Shown: positions 1 to 6,272 of the stretch, one piece after another
Layout of the letters: each line of letters begins with the position of its first letter
Numbering within the stretch: position 1 is the first letter of the stretch
Assembly (NCBI GenBank): GCA_965603515.1
Contig: CBFDDH010000060.1
Location: 1 to 8,878, forward strand
Source of the DNA: JAUVZL01 sp965603515
Lineage (GTDB): Bacteria > Hydrothermota > Tepidihabitantia > SM23-42
Direction: 5' to 3'
Length of the DNA stretch: 8,878 nucleotides
Position numbers and translations under genes: made by a program
Notes under the pieces: model-generated
What the model was told of the DNA's origin: nothing
What the model saw: the letters and a program-made list of their open reading frames with translations, nothing else
The model's database searches: none

Positions 1-239
1 GGTTGGAATGTCCTGGATGCCGAGGTCAAATCAGAACCGCCGCGCCCTAAAGTTGTAATATCCCGATTTAAAGTAATACCTTGAAAACCAGCTACTATTA
101 CAATTTTTCCCTTCCCCAATTCTTCCTTAATGCGTTCTTCATTTTCGTCGATAGCCAGGACATCAAAACCTTTTTCGCTTAGTGCCTGGGCAATGCTTGA
201 CCCAAAACGCCCTAATCCTATAACGACAAATTGTTTCAT
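1..239 (-). CDS. RCK/TrkA-N-like N-terminus running into aspartokinase-like sequence (partial, probably chimeric)
   Basis: The reading frame starts at an ATG (237-239) five bases after a perfect AGGAGG, and runs off the window edge after about 79 codons. Residues 1-38 look like the NAD-binding Rossmann start of a KtrA/TrkA potassium-channel regulator: MKQFVVIGLGRFGSSIAQ with GxGxxG, then an acidic end of the second strand (VLAIDENEE). From about residue 40 the sequence instead matches the aspartokinase core, with IVIVAGFQGIT and TLGRGGSD. I know of no protein with this join. In the last 30 bases another frame (FDLGIQDIPT) reads as plausibly as the frame itself. The start and its ribosome site are convincing. 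The interior is either an assembly chimera at a contig end or a real rearrangement. Confidence 0.5.
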   Translation of the reverse strand, partial: MKQFVVIGLGRFGSSIAQALSEKGFDVLAIDENEERIKEELGKGKIVIVAGFQGITLNRDITTLGRGGSDLTSASRTFQ

Positions 240-244
240 TAGTT

Positions 245-250
245 CCTCCT
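245..250 (-). promoter_or_regulatory. Shine-Dalgarno site of the RCK-like gene
   Basis: The minus strand reads AGGAGG five bases before the ATG at 239. It overlaps the TAG stop of the upstream leuD-like gene (249-251), so the two genes are probably translationally coupled. It is the strongest ribosome-binding site in the window and fixes the start of the gene at 1-239. Confidence 0.75.
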
Positions 251-755
251 AATTACTTGATATACCGAGTTTCTTCTTCAAATATGGTATCAGACCATTG
301 CTTGTAACTATCTCTAAAATAAAATCCGGTAGTTTCTTTGCTTTAATGATCTCATTAGTGCGCATATTCTTAATTATACCGGTCTGCAAATCGATTTCAA
401 TATCATCCTTGTGCTCAACCTGCTGCGTGATCCCCGGTGCGATAATCACTGGCAGACCCAAATTGATTGCATTCCTGTAGAAAATCCGGGCAAAAGTTTC
501 CGCAACCACCGCTCTAATACCAAAGTACTTAAGGCAAGTGGCGGCTTGCTCACGGGATGAACCACAGCCGAAGTTCGTACCGCCGACTATAATATCACCG
601 GATTTCGCATTTTGCAGAAATTCGGGATGGACCGCTTCAAAACAATGCTTTGCCATTTCCTCGCGATCTGCAGTAATAGACAGATACTTCCCCGGATATA
701 TGACATCAGTATTCATATTGTCGCCGAATTTGTATACCTTCCCCTTGATCAACAT
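249..755 (-). CDS. leuD: Aconitase-family small subunit (LeuD/HacB-like), second pair
   Basis: This is the 168-residue swivel-domain subunit of a two-subunit hydro-lyase that isomerises a hydroxy-acid through its dehydrated intermediate in the cytoplasm. Family marks are all present: FGDNMNTDVIYPGKYL at 10-25, GGTNFGCGSSREQA near 58-71 carrying the Ser-Ser-Arg active-site motif, and ARIFYRNAINLGLPVI near 89-104. The length is normal for the archaeal-type LeuD. The start lies 7 bases inside the end of the large-subunit gene, with GGGGAG upstream, so the pair is coupled. The specificity loop after KYL reads Ser26-Ile27. In Methanocaldococcus jannaschii, Arg26-Thr27 marks homoaconitase and Val-Tyr marks isopropylmalate isomerase, so the substrate cannot be assigned. 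Candidates are isopropylmalate, citramalate/methylmalate or citrate. Confidence 0.9.
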   Translation of the reverse strand: MLIKGKVYKFGDNMNTDVIYPGKYLSITADREEMAKHCFEAVHPEFLQNAKSGDIIVGGTNFGCGSSREQAATCLKYFGIRAVVAETFARIFYRNAINLGLPVIIAPGITQQVEHKDDIEIDLQTGIIKNMRTNEIIKAKKLPDFILEIVTSNGLIPYLKKKLGISSN

Positions 756-1996
756 AGCTCAGCTATCTCCCCTTTTATTGCTGAAGCGGCAACAATACCA
801 GGTGATGCCAGATAGACAAACGCTTCCGGACTGCCCATCCGCCCTTTGAAATTGCGATTCGTCGTTGCCAGACAAATTTCTTCAGGAGCAAGTAAACCCT
901 GATGTGCACCGAGGCAAGGTCCGCAGCCTGGATTCAATACAAGCCCGCCGGCTCGGACAAAAATATCAATATAGCCTTCATGTAGAGCCTCAAGATAGAC
1001 CTTACGTGAAGCCGGGATCACCAGTAATCGTGTGTCTGGATGTACTGTTTTACCCTGCAAAATCTTTGCTGCAGCGGCCAAATCTTCTAACCTCCCATTA
1101 GTACACGATCCGATCAATGCCTGATCGATCTTCAGACCGGTTATTTCATGCACTGGTTTTACATTGTCAACTGAATGTGGGCATGCAACTTGACTACTCA
1201 AATCACTGACATTGATATTCAATTCAGCACAATAATCAGCGTCATGATCAGGCAAGACAGCTTGAAAATGCTTAACCGTCCTTTGCTTGAGATACTCTAT
1301 GGTTTTTTCGTCCGGCAGCACAAACGCGACTTTTGCCCCCATCTCCATAGACAGGTTGGAAAGAACCATCCGTGACGCGATAGTCATTTGAGATACTGTT
1401 TCACCATGGAATTCCACTGCCTGGTAATTGGCTCCATCCGTACCCAATGTCCCGATAATATGTAAAATAAGGTCCTTTGCTGTTACCCAGGTTCTGAATT
1501 TCCCACTTACATTGATCTTTATTGATTCTGGTACACGCAACCATAGTTCTCCGGTTGCCCAAACGCCAGCCATTTCTGTAGCCCCAATCCCGGTTGCGAA
1601 AGTGCCAAAAGCACCATGTGTAGTTGTATGAGAATCAGTGCCTACTAAAACCTCGCCAGGTAAATCATGTCCGAATTCCGCTAAGATCTGGTGACAAATC
1701 CCTTCTTTCATATCATAGAAGTATTTAATATGCTGTTCTTTCACGAATGCACGCAGACGACGGTGAGTAGCTGCGGTTCTTTCACTATCTGCAGGTATGC
1801 GGTGATCAAAGAGTATAACAATTCTTTCTTTATCCCAAACTTTTCTAGTACCGATATCTTTAAACGACCTTAACACAACATCGGCATTTTCATGGGACAT
1901 AGCGGTATCAACTTTAGCCATGACGATTTCATTAGGTGATACGGCTTTTTTACCTGACGCTCTGGCTAAAATTTTTTCTGCAATCGTTTTATTCAT
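749..1996 (-). CDS. leuC: Aconitase-family large subunit (LeuC/HacA-like), second pair, conventional type
   Basis: This 415-residue iron-sulfur subunit of a LeuCD-type dehydratase is of the short archaeal-like form (E. coli LeuC has about 466 residues). Expected [4Fe-4S] ligands are Cys298 (IGSCTNGRLEDL), Cys358 and Cys361 (NPGCGPCLGAHQG). Other active-site motifs are standard: Asp64-His65 in FDHRIPA, GICHQ at 99-103, TDSH at 120-123, and NRNFKGRMGS at 380-389, whose two arginines bind substrate carboxylates in aconitase. It overlaps its small subunit by 7 bases. No Shine-Dalgarno site is visible before the ATG, which lies inside the last unit of an 8-nt repeat array. Isopropylmalate, homoaconitate and citrate hydratases cannot be told apart from these motifs, so the symbol is a family label. 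Confidence 0.9.
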   Translation of the reverse strand: MNKTIAEKILARASGKKAVSPNEIVMAKVDTAMSHENADVVLRSFKDIGTRKVWDKERIVILFDHRIPADSERTAATHRRLRAFVKEQHIKYFYDMKEGICHQILAEFGHDLPGEVLVGTDSHTTTHGAFGTFATGIGATEMAGVWATGELWLRVPESIKINVSGKFRTWVTAKDLILHIIGTLGTDGANYQAVEFHGETVSQMTIASRMVLSNLSMEMGAKVAFVLPDEKTIEYLKQRTVKHFQAVLPDHDADYCAELNINVSDLSSQVACPHSVDNVKPVHEITGLKIDQALIGSCTNGRLEDLAAAAKILQGKTVHPDTRLLVIPASRKVYLEALHEGYIDIFVRAGGLVLNPGCGPCLGAHQGLLAPEEICLATTNRNFKGRMGSPEAFVYLASPGIVAASAIKGEIAELC

Positions 1997-2157
1997 TCAG
2001 TTATTCAGTAATTAAGTTATTGAGTAACTGGGTAACTAAAAGACGTTTCATCCGCTTAGTTCCGTTATTATCGTTTTTTAACGAGTACGACTTACCATTC
2101 ACGAGTACGATATTCTCCGTTTCACCGTCACTCTCATACTCCGTTACTCCCTTACTC
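1990..2157 (-). repeat. Degenerate octamer-periodic spacer between the lyase and leuC-like genes
   Basis: Read on the minus strand, 2110-2157 splits into six in-phase octamers of the type GAGTAACG. Positions 1990-2037 split into six octamers of the type AGTTACTC/AATAACTG. The 72 bases between them (nine octamer lengths, so the two blocks are in phase) are more degenerate and include a 10-nt direct repeat ACGAGTACGA at 2081 and 2101. The first octamer contains the stop codon of the upstream gene and the last contains the start codon of the downstream gene. An open frame across 2001-2204 is a by-product of the repeat. Confidence 0.7.
2114..2144. repeat. Dispersed 31-nt repeat, copy 1
   Basis: This stretch matches 6748-6778 at 27 of 31 positions in the same orientation. 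The first 15 bases (TCTCCGTTTCACCGT) are identical. Both copies lie inside octamer arrays, so they may be copies of one array or independent arrays with similar units. Confidence 0.65.
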
Positions 2158-2916
2158 AGTAATCTCCCGTTCCTCTGGTCCGTCGTAAGTAACTTCTTGC
2201 TCACACATACGGCGCATAGGTTTCTGCGTCGTCATTTCCTCATACACATGTGCGATAAGACCAGCACATCGACCAATTAAAAAGAAAGCTTTACCAAGTC
2301 TCCAATCAAACCCCATATCTGATATGATCGCAGCGATTGCTCCATCGACATTTATGGGTAATGCTTTGTCCTTAGCGAAGTCTTCCCTCAGCGCAAGGCT
2401 CAACTTTATGTGCTCATTAGTGATCTTTAAGTCATCAGCCATTTTATATAGTCGTTTAGTTCGGGGGTCGTTTTTATGAAGGCGATGACCAAATCCTGGC
2501 ATGCGTCTTCCTTGTTCTTTTAGGATCTTTAGCAGGGTCTGAGCAGTTGTTTCATAATCCCACTTTTCCTGGACCATTTTCTTTACCCAATCCTGCAAAA
2601 TGCGTGCGCCATCTTGGATTGCTCCACCGTGGACATCACCAACCGCAAGGATTCCTGCAGCAACCGCACTAGGCAAAGGAACACCGGCTGAGGCAACGAT
2701 GCGCGCAGCGTGCGTTGAAGGTGGAGTAATACTGTGGTCAATTGAGGAAGTAATGATTGCATCGATCATTTTCGCTTCCTTTTTATCCGGCATTCTTCCT
2801 CTTATCAGAAGAAAAAATACTGAACTGAATGGTATTTTACCGATAAGGTCTTCTTGACGATACCCACGTGTTACAATATGATCAGGCTCAACCTTTGAAA
2901 TTTTTGTTTGCCACAT
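2152..2916 (-). CDS. ccl: Citryl-CoA lyase / short citrate-synthase-fold protein
   Basis: This 254-residue protein is far shorter than a citrate synthase (about 430) and matches the citryl-CoA lyase type, which corresponds to the C-terminal domain of ATP-citrate lyase. The likely reaction is citryl-CoA to acetyl-CoA plus oxaloacetate, or the reverse. The catalytic triad of the fold is visible: His96 in GDVHGGA, His144 in MPGFGHRLHK and Asp191 in NVDG. NVDG rather than the NVDFYSG of ordinary citrate synthases, together with SSIDHSITPPS (57-67), the GRCAGLIAHVYEEM helix (215-228) and a YDGPEER tail, are lyase-family marks. The start is supported by AAGGGGG at 2921-2927. The gene lies directly downstream of sucD-like and ends inside a repeat array. 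A condensing role as an unusual citrate synthase is the main alternative. Confidence 0.85.
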   Translation of the reverse strand: MWQTKISKVEPDHIVTRGYRQEDLIGKIPFSSVFFLLIRGRMPDKKEAKMIDAIITSSIDHSITPPSTHAARIVASAGVPLPSAVAAGILAVGDVHGGAIQDGARILQDWVKKMVQEKWDYETTAQTLLKILKEQGRRMPGFGHRLHKNDPRTKRLYKMADDLKITNEHIKLSLALREDFAKDKALPINVDGAIAAIISDMGFDWRLGKAFFLIGRCAGLIAHVYEEMTTQKPMRRMCEQEVTYDGPEEREITE

Positions 2917-2920
2917 AATA

Positions 2921-2927
2921 CCCCCTT
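2921..2927 (-). promoter_or_regulatory. Shine-Dalgarno site of the citryl-CoA lyase gene
   Basis: The minus strand reads AAGGGGG four bases before the ATG. It is a good match to the anti-Shine-Dalgarno sequence and supports the start at 2916. It contrasts with sucC-like, sucD-like and the conventional leuC-like genes, which show no such site. Confidence 0.6.
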
Positions 2928-2970
2928 AACAGATAGAAATTGGGTTAGGGTTAAGATGCTGGATTTCCCG

Positions 2971-3032
2971 CTTCCAAATCCAAACCTATCGTCCTTCTTG
3001 TTCAAGCATCCATACCCAAAGCTATCTTCCAT
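2971..3032 (-). repeat. Imperfect 26-nt direct repeat across the sucD stop codon
   Basis: Positions 3007-3032 and 2971-2996 match at 20 of 26 positions (shared core GATAGsTTTGG on the minus strand, 36 bases apart). The upstream copy contains the TAG stop of the sucD-like gene and the downstream copy is non-coding. The spacer may therefore have grown by duplicating the gene end. Confidence 0.5.
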
Positions 3033-3903
3033 TTTGTCCAAGTGCCCTCTTCACAAGTATCGGTATCTCACTCAATGTTTCCGCAAGTATTGCACCATGC
3101 TTTTTTAAGGCTTCGATCTTACTGTGGGCAGTACCCATATTACCCTCAATGATCGCACCAGCATGACCAAGCCGCTTACCCTGAGGTGCTGCCTTGCCGG
3201 TTATAAAAGCAATAACAGGCTTGGACATGTGTTGAATAAATGGAGCTGCTAATTCTTCGTAGACACCACCGATTTCGCCAGCCATCACGACCGCATCAGT
3301 TTCAGGATCATTTTCAAATAATCGTAATATATCCTCGTAATTCGCGCCCAGGATCGGATCGCCTCCCAAACCAACTGATGTCGATTCACCAAAACCAGCC
3401 AGGTTCAGAGAGTTGGCTAAATAATACGTTACTGCACCGCTTCGTGCAACAGTACCTATGCGTCCAGGCTTGAAAGTAATCTTTGGCAGCATGCCAACGA
3501 GTGCTTTACCTGGTGAAATCACACCTGGTGTATTGCCTCCTATAACGACGATATCCTTTTCCTTGGCCTTTAAGCGTGCATATAACATATCGTGAATTGG
3601 GATGCACTCAGTTATCACAATGATCGTCTTGATACCAGCATCAACTGCCTCGAGTATTGCATCCTTGGCAAAACGCGGTGGTACCCAAATACTTGATACC
3701 GCAACATCTGGGTGGATTTCCAGGCACTGATGTACAGTATCATAGACTTCTATTTTTTCAACTACCTGTCCCCCTTTACCCGGTGTCACACCACCAACAA
3801 TTTTAGTCCCGTACTCTTTCATGAACTTTGTATGAAGCGATGCATTCCTCCCGGTAATCCCCTGGACTATCGTCTTCGTGTCTTTACCAATAATTATCGC
3901 CAT
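3022..3903 (-). CDS. sucD: SucD-like CoA ligase alpha subunit (succinyl-CoA or citryl-CoA synthetase)
   Basis: This 293-residue protein has the normal length for the alpha subunit of succinyl-CoA synthetase. The subunit binds CoA and carries the phosphohistidine. Visible parts in order: CoA-binding GITGRNASLHTKFMKEYGT (15-33) and VGGVTPGKGG (36-45); ITECIP (97-102); GGNTPGVISPGK (122-133); SGAVTY and GLGGDPILG (178-186); GEIGG (209-213); and the catalytic loop RLGHAGAIIEG with His247. It pairs with the SucC-like subunit, although a foreign-looking gene separates them. The small subunit of Hydrogenobacter citryl-CoA synthetase is a homologue, and the lyase gene next door makes that reading possible. 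No Shine-Dalgarno site precedes the ATG. Confidence 0.9.
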   Translation of the reverse strand: MAIIIGKDTKTIVQGITGRNASLHTKFMKEYGTKIVGGVTPGKGGQVVEKIEVYDTVHQCLEIHPDVAVSSIWVPPRFAKDAILEAVDAGIKTIIVITECIPIHDMLYARLKAKEKDIVVIGGNTPGVISPGKALVGMLPKITFKPGRIGTVARSGAVTYYLANSLNLAGFGESTSVGLGGDPILGANYEDILRLFENDPETDAVVMAGEIGGVYEELAAPFIQHMSKPVIAFITGKAAPQGKRLGHAGAIIEGNMGTAHSKIEALKKHGAILAETLSEIPILVKRALGQNGR

Positions 3904-3988
3904 GATTATACAGCTAGAAACTTGTGATTAGTTAAACAGTTAAAAATAATCTTCAGATCGTATTTGGCCGTACGTATTTTCCTTCTAT

Positions 3989-4414
3989 TCATACTCCACT
4001 CTTCTCTTTCTCACATTTCAAATATTTTATATACCCATTAATGCCTTTCAGCAACTCATAACCTTGTATTTTCAGTTTGTCCAAATGGGTGATTGAGCCA
4101 TAGCCTTCATCGATACACACATTAATATCATCGATTATCTCCTCGAGAGAACCTCTTGATTGCCTGCAAAACTGGATGTTTTCCTGGAAATAATATCTGC
4201 CATGTCCTTCAGCAATATTATTGGTTACAGATACGATAGATCTTCTCATCTGTGGATCAAGACTGTATCTCTCTTCTTTTGGAAGCTCTTTTATCAACCT
4301 ATATACCTCGATTCGGAATGCTCGTGCTCTTTTATATATTTCCAAATCTTCAAACGTTTTAAACTTATTTCCAGAAATTTGAGCTTTCGCTTTTTCTCTT
4401 TTCCTTTTAACCAT
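3989..4414 (-). CDS. Four-helix-bundle protein (S23/IVS-encoded type) inserted between sucC and sucD
   Basis: The 141 residues match the four-helix-bundle family first seen in intervening sequences of bacterial 23S rRNA: FEDLEIYKRARAF (21-33), LPKEERYSLDPQMRRS (44-59), the hallmark NNIAEGHGR (65-73) and GSLEEIIDDI (88-97). Its biochemical role is unknown. It splits two genes whose products form one enzyme, so it looks like an insertion and not part of the pathway. The flanks are AT-rich. A 16-nt imperfect inverted repeat (3929-3944 against 4454-4469, 14 of 16 matching) surrounds the gene, but both arms are low-complexity. The start codon is part of the last octamer of an upstream repeat array, with no ribosome-binding site. 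The basic tail before residue 18 may be repeat-derived extension. Confidence 0.88.
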   Translation of the reverse strand: MVKRKREKAKAQISGNKFKTFEDLEIYKRARAFRIEVYRLIKELPKEERYSLDPQMRRSIVSVTNNIAEGHGRYYFQENIQFCRQSRGSLEEIIDDINVCIDEGYGSITHLDKLKIQGYELLKGINGYIKYLKCEKEKSGV

Positions 4415-4470
4415 TTCACTATTTAACCATTTTTCTATTCAACAATTCAATCATATAACTATTTAACTAT
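4407..4470 (-). repeat. Eight in-phase octamers joining the sucC end to the four-helix-bundle start
   Basis: On the minus strand the 64 bases split without gap or slip into eight octamers, with consensus ATAGTTAA or ATGGTTAA. The first unit encodes the last sense codons of the sucC-like gene, the second carries its TAG, and the last begins with the ATG of the four-helix-bundle gene. Units differ at one to four positions, so this is an old or error-prone expansion and not a fresh microsatellite. Confidence 0.8.
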
Positions 4471-5646
4471 ACGTTTAGCAATTCGGATTGTTTCTTTGAT
4501 CACATCCTCAATAGGCGTATCCACCGCATAAACCTTGATATCTTTAAATAGTTCTGGATAATCTCTTTTTGCTTGTTCTAATATTTTTCTGCCCTGTTCT
4601 TCCATATTACCTGCCATTCTCATGATCATCGGTTTTTTTGGCTTATTTTCTTTTACATATTGCACTAATGCCTTTGCCCAATCATCACAGCGAGAGATCC
4701 CTCCAAAGCGCGCGCCAAATATGGTCTTTACTTTGGGGTTATCAATTAGCAATCCAAGCATCACGCGGAGCTTTTCCTGGGTTGGTGCACCACCTGAATC
4801 CATGAAATTGGCGGGTTTTCCTTGATAGTGAGTTATCAAATCGAGCGCCGCGATACCAAAGCCTGCGCCCCCAGGAAAAACACCGATATTACCGTCAAGA
4901 TCAACATACGGGATACCAGCTGCCTTAGCTGTTTGTTCACGTTGGGTTAACTCACCGACTTCATGTCTTGCAGCAATGCCTATTTCCTTGAGCTCGGGGT
5001 GTCTAAACATGGCATCCTCATCAAGATCAACTTTCGCATCGAGCGCATAGACGTTTTTGTCTTTTCCCAATGCGAGTGGGTTTATTTCAACCAATTTACA
5101 ATCAAAACCTTGAAAAAGCCGGTATGTTTCAAGGATTATACCTGCGACTGATCCTAATCCAGTGCCTGTGAACCCTAAATCTGTCGCCATTATTCTCGCT
5201 TTAAAACCGGGCATTTTCTCATCTGGATTAAAGTAATACTTTAATAATTCCTCAGGTCTATGTTTAGTAATTGCTTCTATTTCCATACCGCCTCTTTTAC
5301 TAAGCATGAACAATGGCTTATGTTCAAGCCGATCAATAGTTGCCGCGATATAAACTTCCTTTTCAATATCTATTTGTTTCTCTACCAGGACTTTTTCAAT
5401 GATAAAGGGTCCGTGTTTCTTACCCAAAATCGAACAGATCGCCTTGGTTGCTTCTTTTTTATCACTAGCAAATCGAATAAACCCAGCCTTGCCTCGACCA
5501 CCCAGGAACGTCTGCGCCTTAACAACAACCGGGTAGGTAACCGTTTCAAGCTCATTGAGGTTATTCCTATCGATAATAACTCCCTCGAGCACTGGTATCT
5601 TGTATCTTCTAAATAGTTTTTTCGCTTCGAATTCGTACAATCTCAT
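4459..5646 (-). CDS. sucC: SucC-like ATP-grasp CoA ligase beta subunit (succinyl-CoA or citryl-CoA synthetase)
   Basis: This 395-residue protein has the normal length for the beta subunit, which binds nucleotide through an ATP-grasp fold and forms the organic-acid site. Visible marks: VVKAQTFLGGRGKAG (41-55), EVYIAATIDR (97-106), metal-site VEINPLAL with Glu187 and Asn189 (186-193), DLDGNIG (249-255), PANFMDSGGAPTQEK (278-292) and FGGISRCD (314-321). The substrate loop is unusual: SGGAP recalls the YSGAPSE loop of ATP-citrate lyase more than the VGGGATKE of E. coli SucC. Glycine-alanine-arginine (311-313) stands where E. coli has Val-Asn-Ile. This fits, but does not prove, use of citrate. A -10/-35 pair close upstream and the absence of a Shine-Dalgarno site suggest a leaderless message. 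Confidence 0.9.
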   Translation of the reverse strand: MRLYEFEAKKLFRRYKIPVLEGVIIDRNNLNELETVTYPVVVKAQTFLGGRGKAGFIRFASDKKEATKAICSILGKKHGPFIIEKVLVEKQIDIEKEVYIAATIDRLEHKPLFMLSKRGGMEIEAITKHRPEELLKYYFNPDEKMPGFKARIMATDLGFTGTGLGSVAGIILETYRLFQGFDCKLVEINPLALGKDKNVYALDAKVDLDEDAMFRHPELKEIGIAARHEVGELTQREQTAKAAGIPYVDLDGNIGVFPGGAGFGIAALDLITHYQGKPANFMDSGGAPTQEKLRVMLGLLIDNPKVKTIFGARFGGISRCDDWAKALVQYVKENKPKKPMIMRMAGNMEEQGRKILEQAKRDYPELFKDIKVYAVDTPIEDVIKETIRIAKRIVK

Positions 5647-5654
5647 AAGCTATA

Positions 5655-5682
5655 ATTATATTGAAATAGGGAAATTATGCAA
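5655..5682 (-). promoter_or_regulatory. Possible sigma70-type promoter giving near-leaderless sucC mRNA
   Basis: The minus strand shows TTGCAT (5677-5682), a 16-nt spacer, then a perfect TATAAT (5655-5660) ending eight bases before the sucC ATG. Transcription from it would begin at or within a few bases of the start codon. The sequence is AT-rich, so a chance match is possible. Confidence 0.45.
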
Positions 5683-5719
5683 TAGCCAAAACCCTGATGT
5701 AATATGGGTCCAGGTCCAG

Positions 5720-6229
5720 CTATTTTGATTTTTCTATGTCAAAATCAATGAAGTCGCAGTGATGAATAATGACCGCTTCATTAGAACGCTTTACTTTCTC
5801 GCCTTCGACCGAATGAGCAGCTACGATGTGGGCAATTTCAATAGGCAATCCAACATCAAGGGCTAAACCATACCCTGCTACTGGATGCCGGACAAGTTTA
5901 CCAAAACTGGACTTAGTGTATTTTTTACCAAGCCTTTTGTATTCAAGTAATTTTCCGACGTCATGGACCAGACCACCAGCAATAACGTAGTCTAGTTTAA
6001 TATCCTGGCGTTTACTAGCTACAGCCATCGCCATGCGCGTAACTGTCCTGGTATGTTCGACGAGTGTTTTCTTGGTCTCTATGAGTAAAGTAAACGGTAT
6101 CTTGTTTATACTTCTCCACCCGCCTCTTTTCATAGCTAATAACCATACTGCGATAACGCCCTTGCGAAGCGAATCACTTTTAATCTTCATTATTTCAGGG
6201 AAAAGTCCCATTATGTATTTTTTATTCAT
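5720..6229 (-). CDS. HD-domain putative metal-dependent phosphohydrolase
   Basis: The 169-residue product carries an HD domain. Metal ligands are His59 (VEHTRTVTRMA), His89-Asp90 (AGGLVHDVGK) and probably Asp159 (IIHHCDFID), with added histidines at 115 (VRHP) and 139 (VAAHS) typical of HDIG-like proteins. Such proteins hydrolyse phosphate esters of nucleotides or second messengers; this substrate cannot be told. No signal peptide or membrane segment is evident. I chose the ATG at 6227-6229 because GGAG stands seven bases upstream (6237-6240). An in-frame ATG 51 bases earlier would place the N-terminus in repeat DNA. It sits between the leuD-like gene and sucC-like, 73 bases before the latter. 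A role in regulating the cluster is only a guess from position. Confidence 0.85.
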   Translation of the reverse strand: MNKKYIMGLFPEIMKIKSDSLRKGVIAVWLLAMKRGGWRSINKIPFTLLIETKKTLVEHTRTVTRMAMAVASKRQDIKLDYVIAGGLVHDVGKLLEYKRLGKKYTKSSFGKLVRHPVAGYGLALDVGLPIEIAHIVAAHSVEGEKVKRSNEAVIIHHCDFIDFDIEKSK

Positions 6230-6272
6230 ATCGTTTCTCCGGTAGTTCTCCGATACTCCATACTCCTTTTTG

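Noticed and set aside
298..849. Open frames on the plus strand across the leuD-like gene, and similar ones throughout the window
   Set aside because: All lie opposite well-supported genes or in repeats and show no protein family features.
2001..2204. A 67-residue minus-strand open frame overlapping the lyase end
   Set aside because: It lies in the octamer arrays and overlaps the conserved C-terminus of the lyase in another frame.
2940..2955. Telomere-like GGGTTAGGGTTAAG
   Set aside because: Only two units in a bacterial spacer; most likely chance within a G- and T-rich stretch.
2961..2981. Hairpin GGATTT/AAATCC between sucD and the lyase as a terminator
   Set aside because: Weak 6-bp stem with a 9-nt loop and no T-run after it; the downstream gene seems part of the same cluster.
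3905..3910. TATAAT one base before the sucD ATG as a promoter
   Set aside because: Transcription would begin inside the coding sequence and there is no good -35; kept only as a curiosity next to the sucC case.
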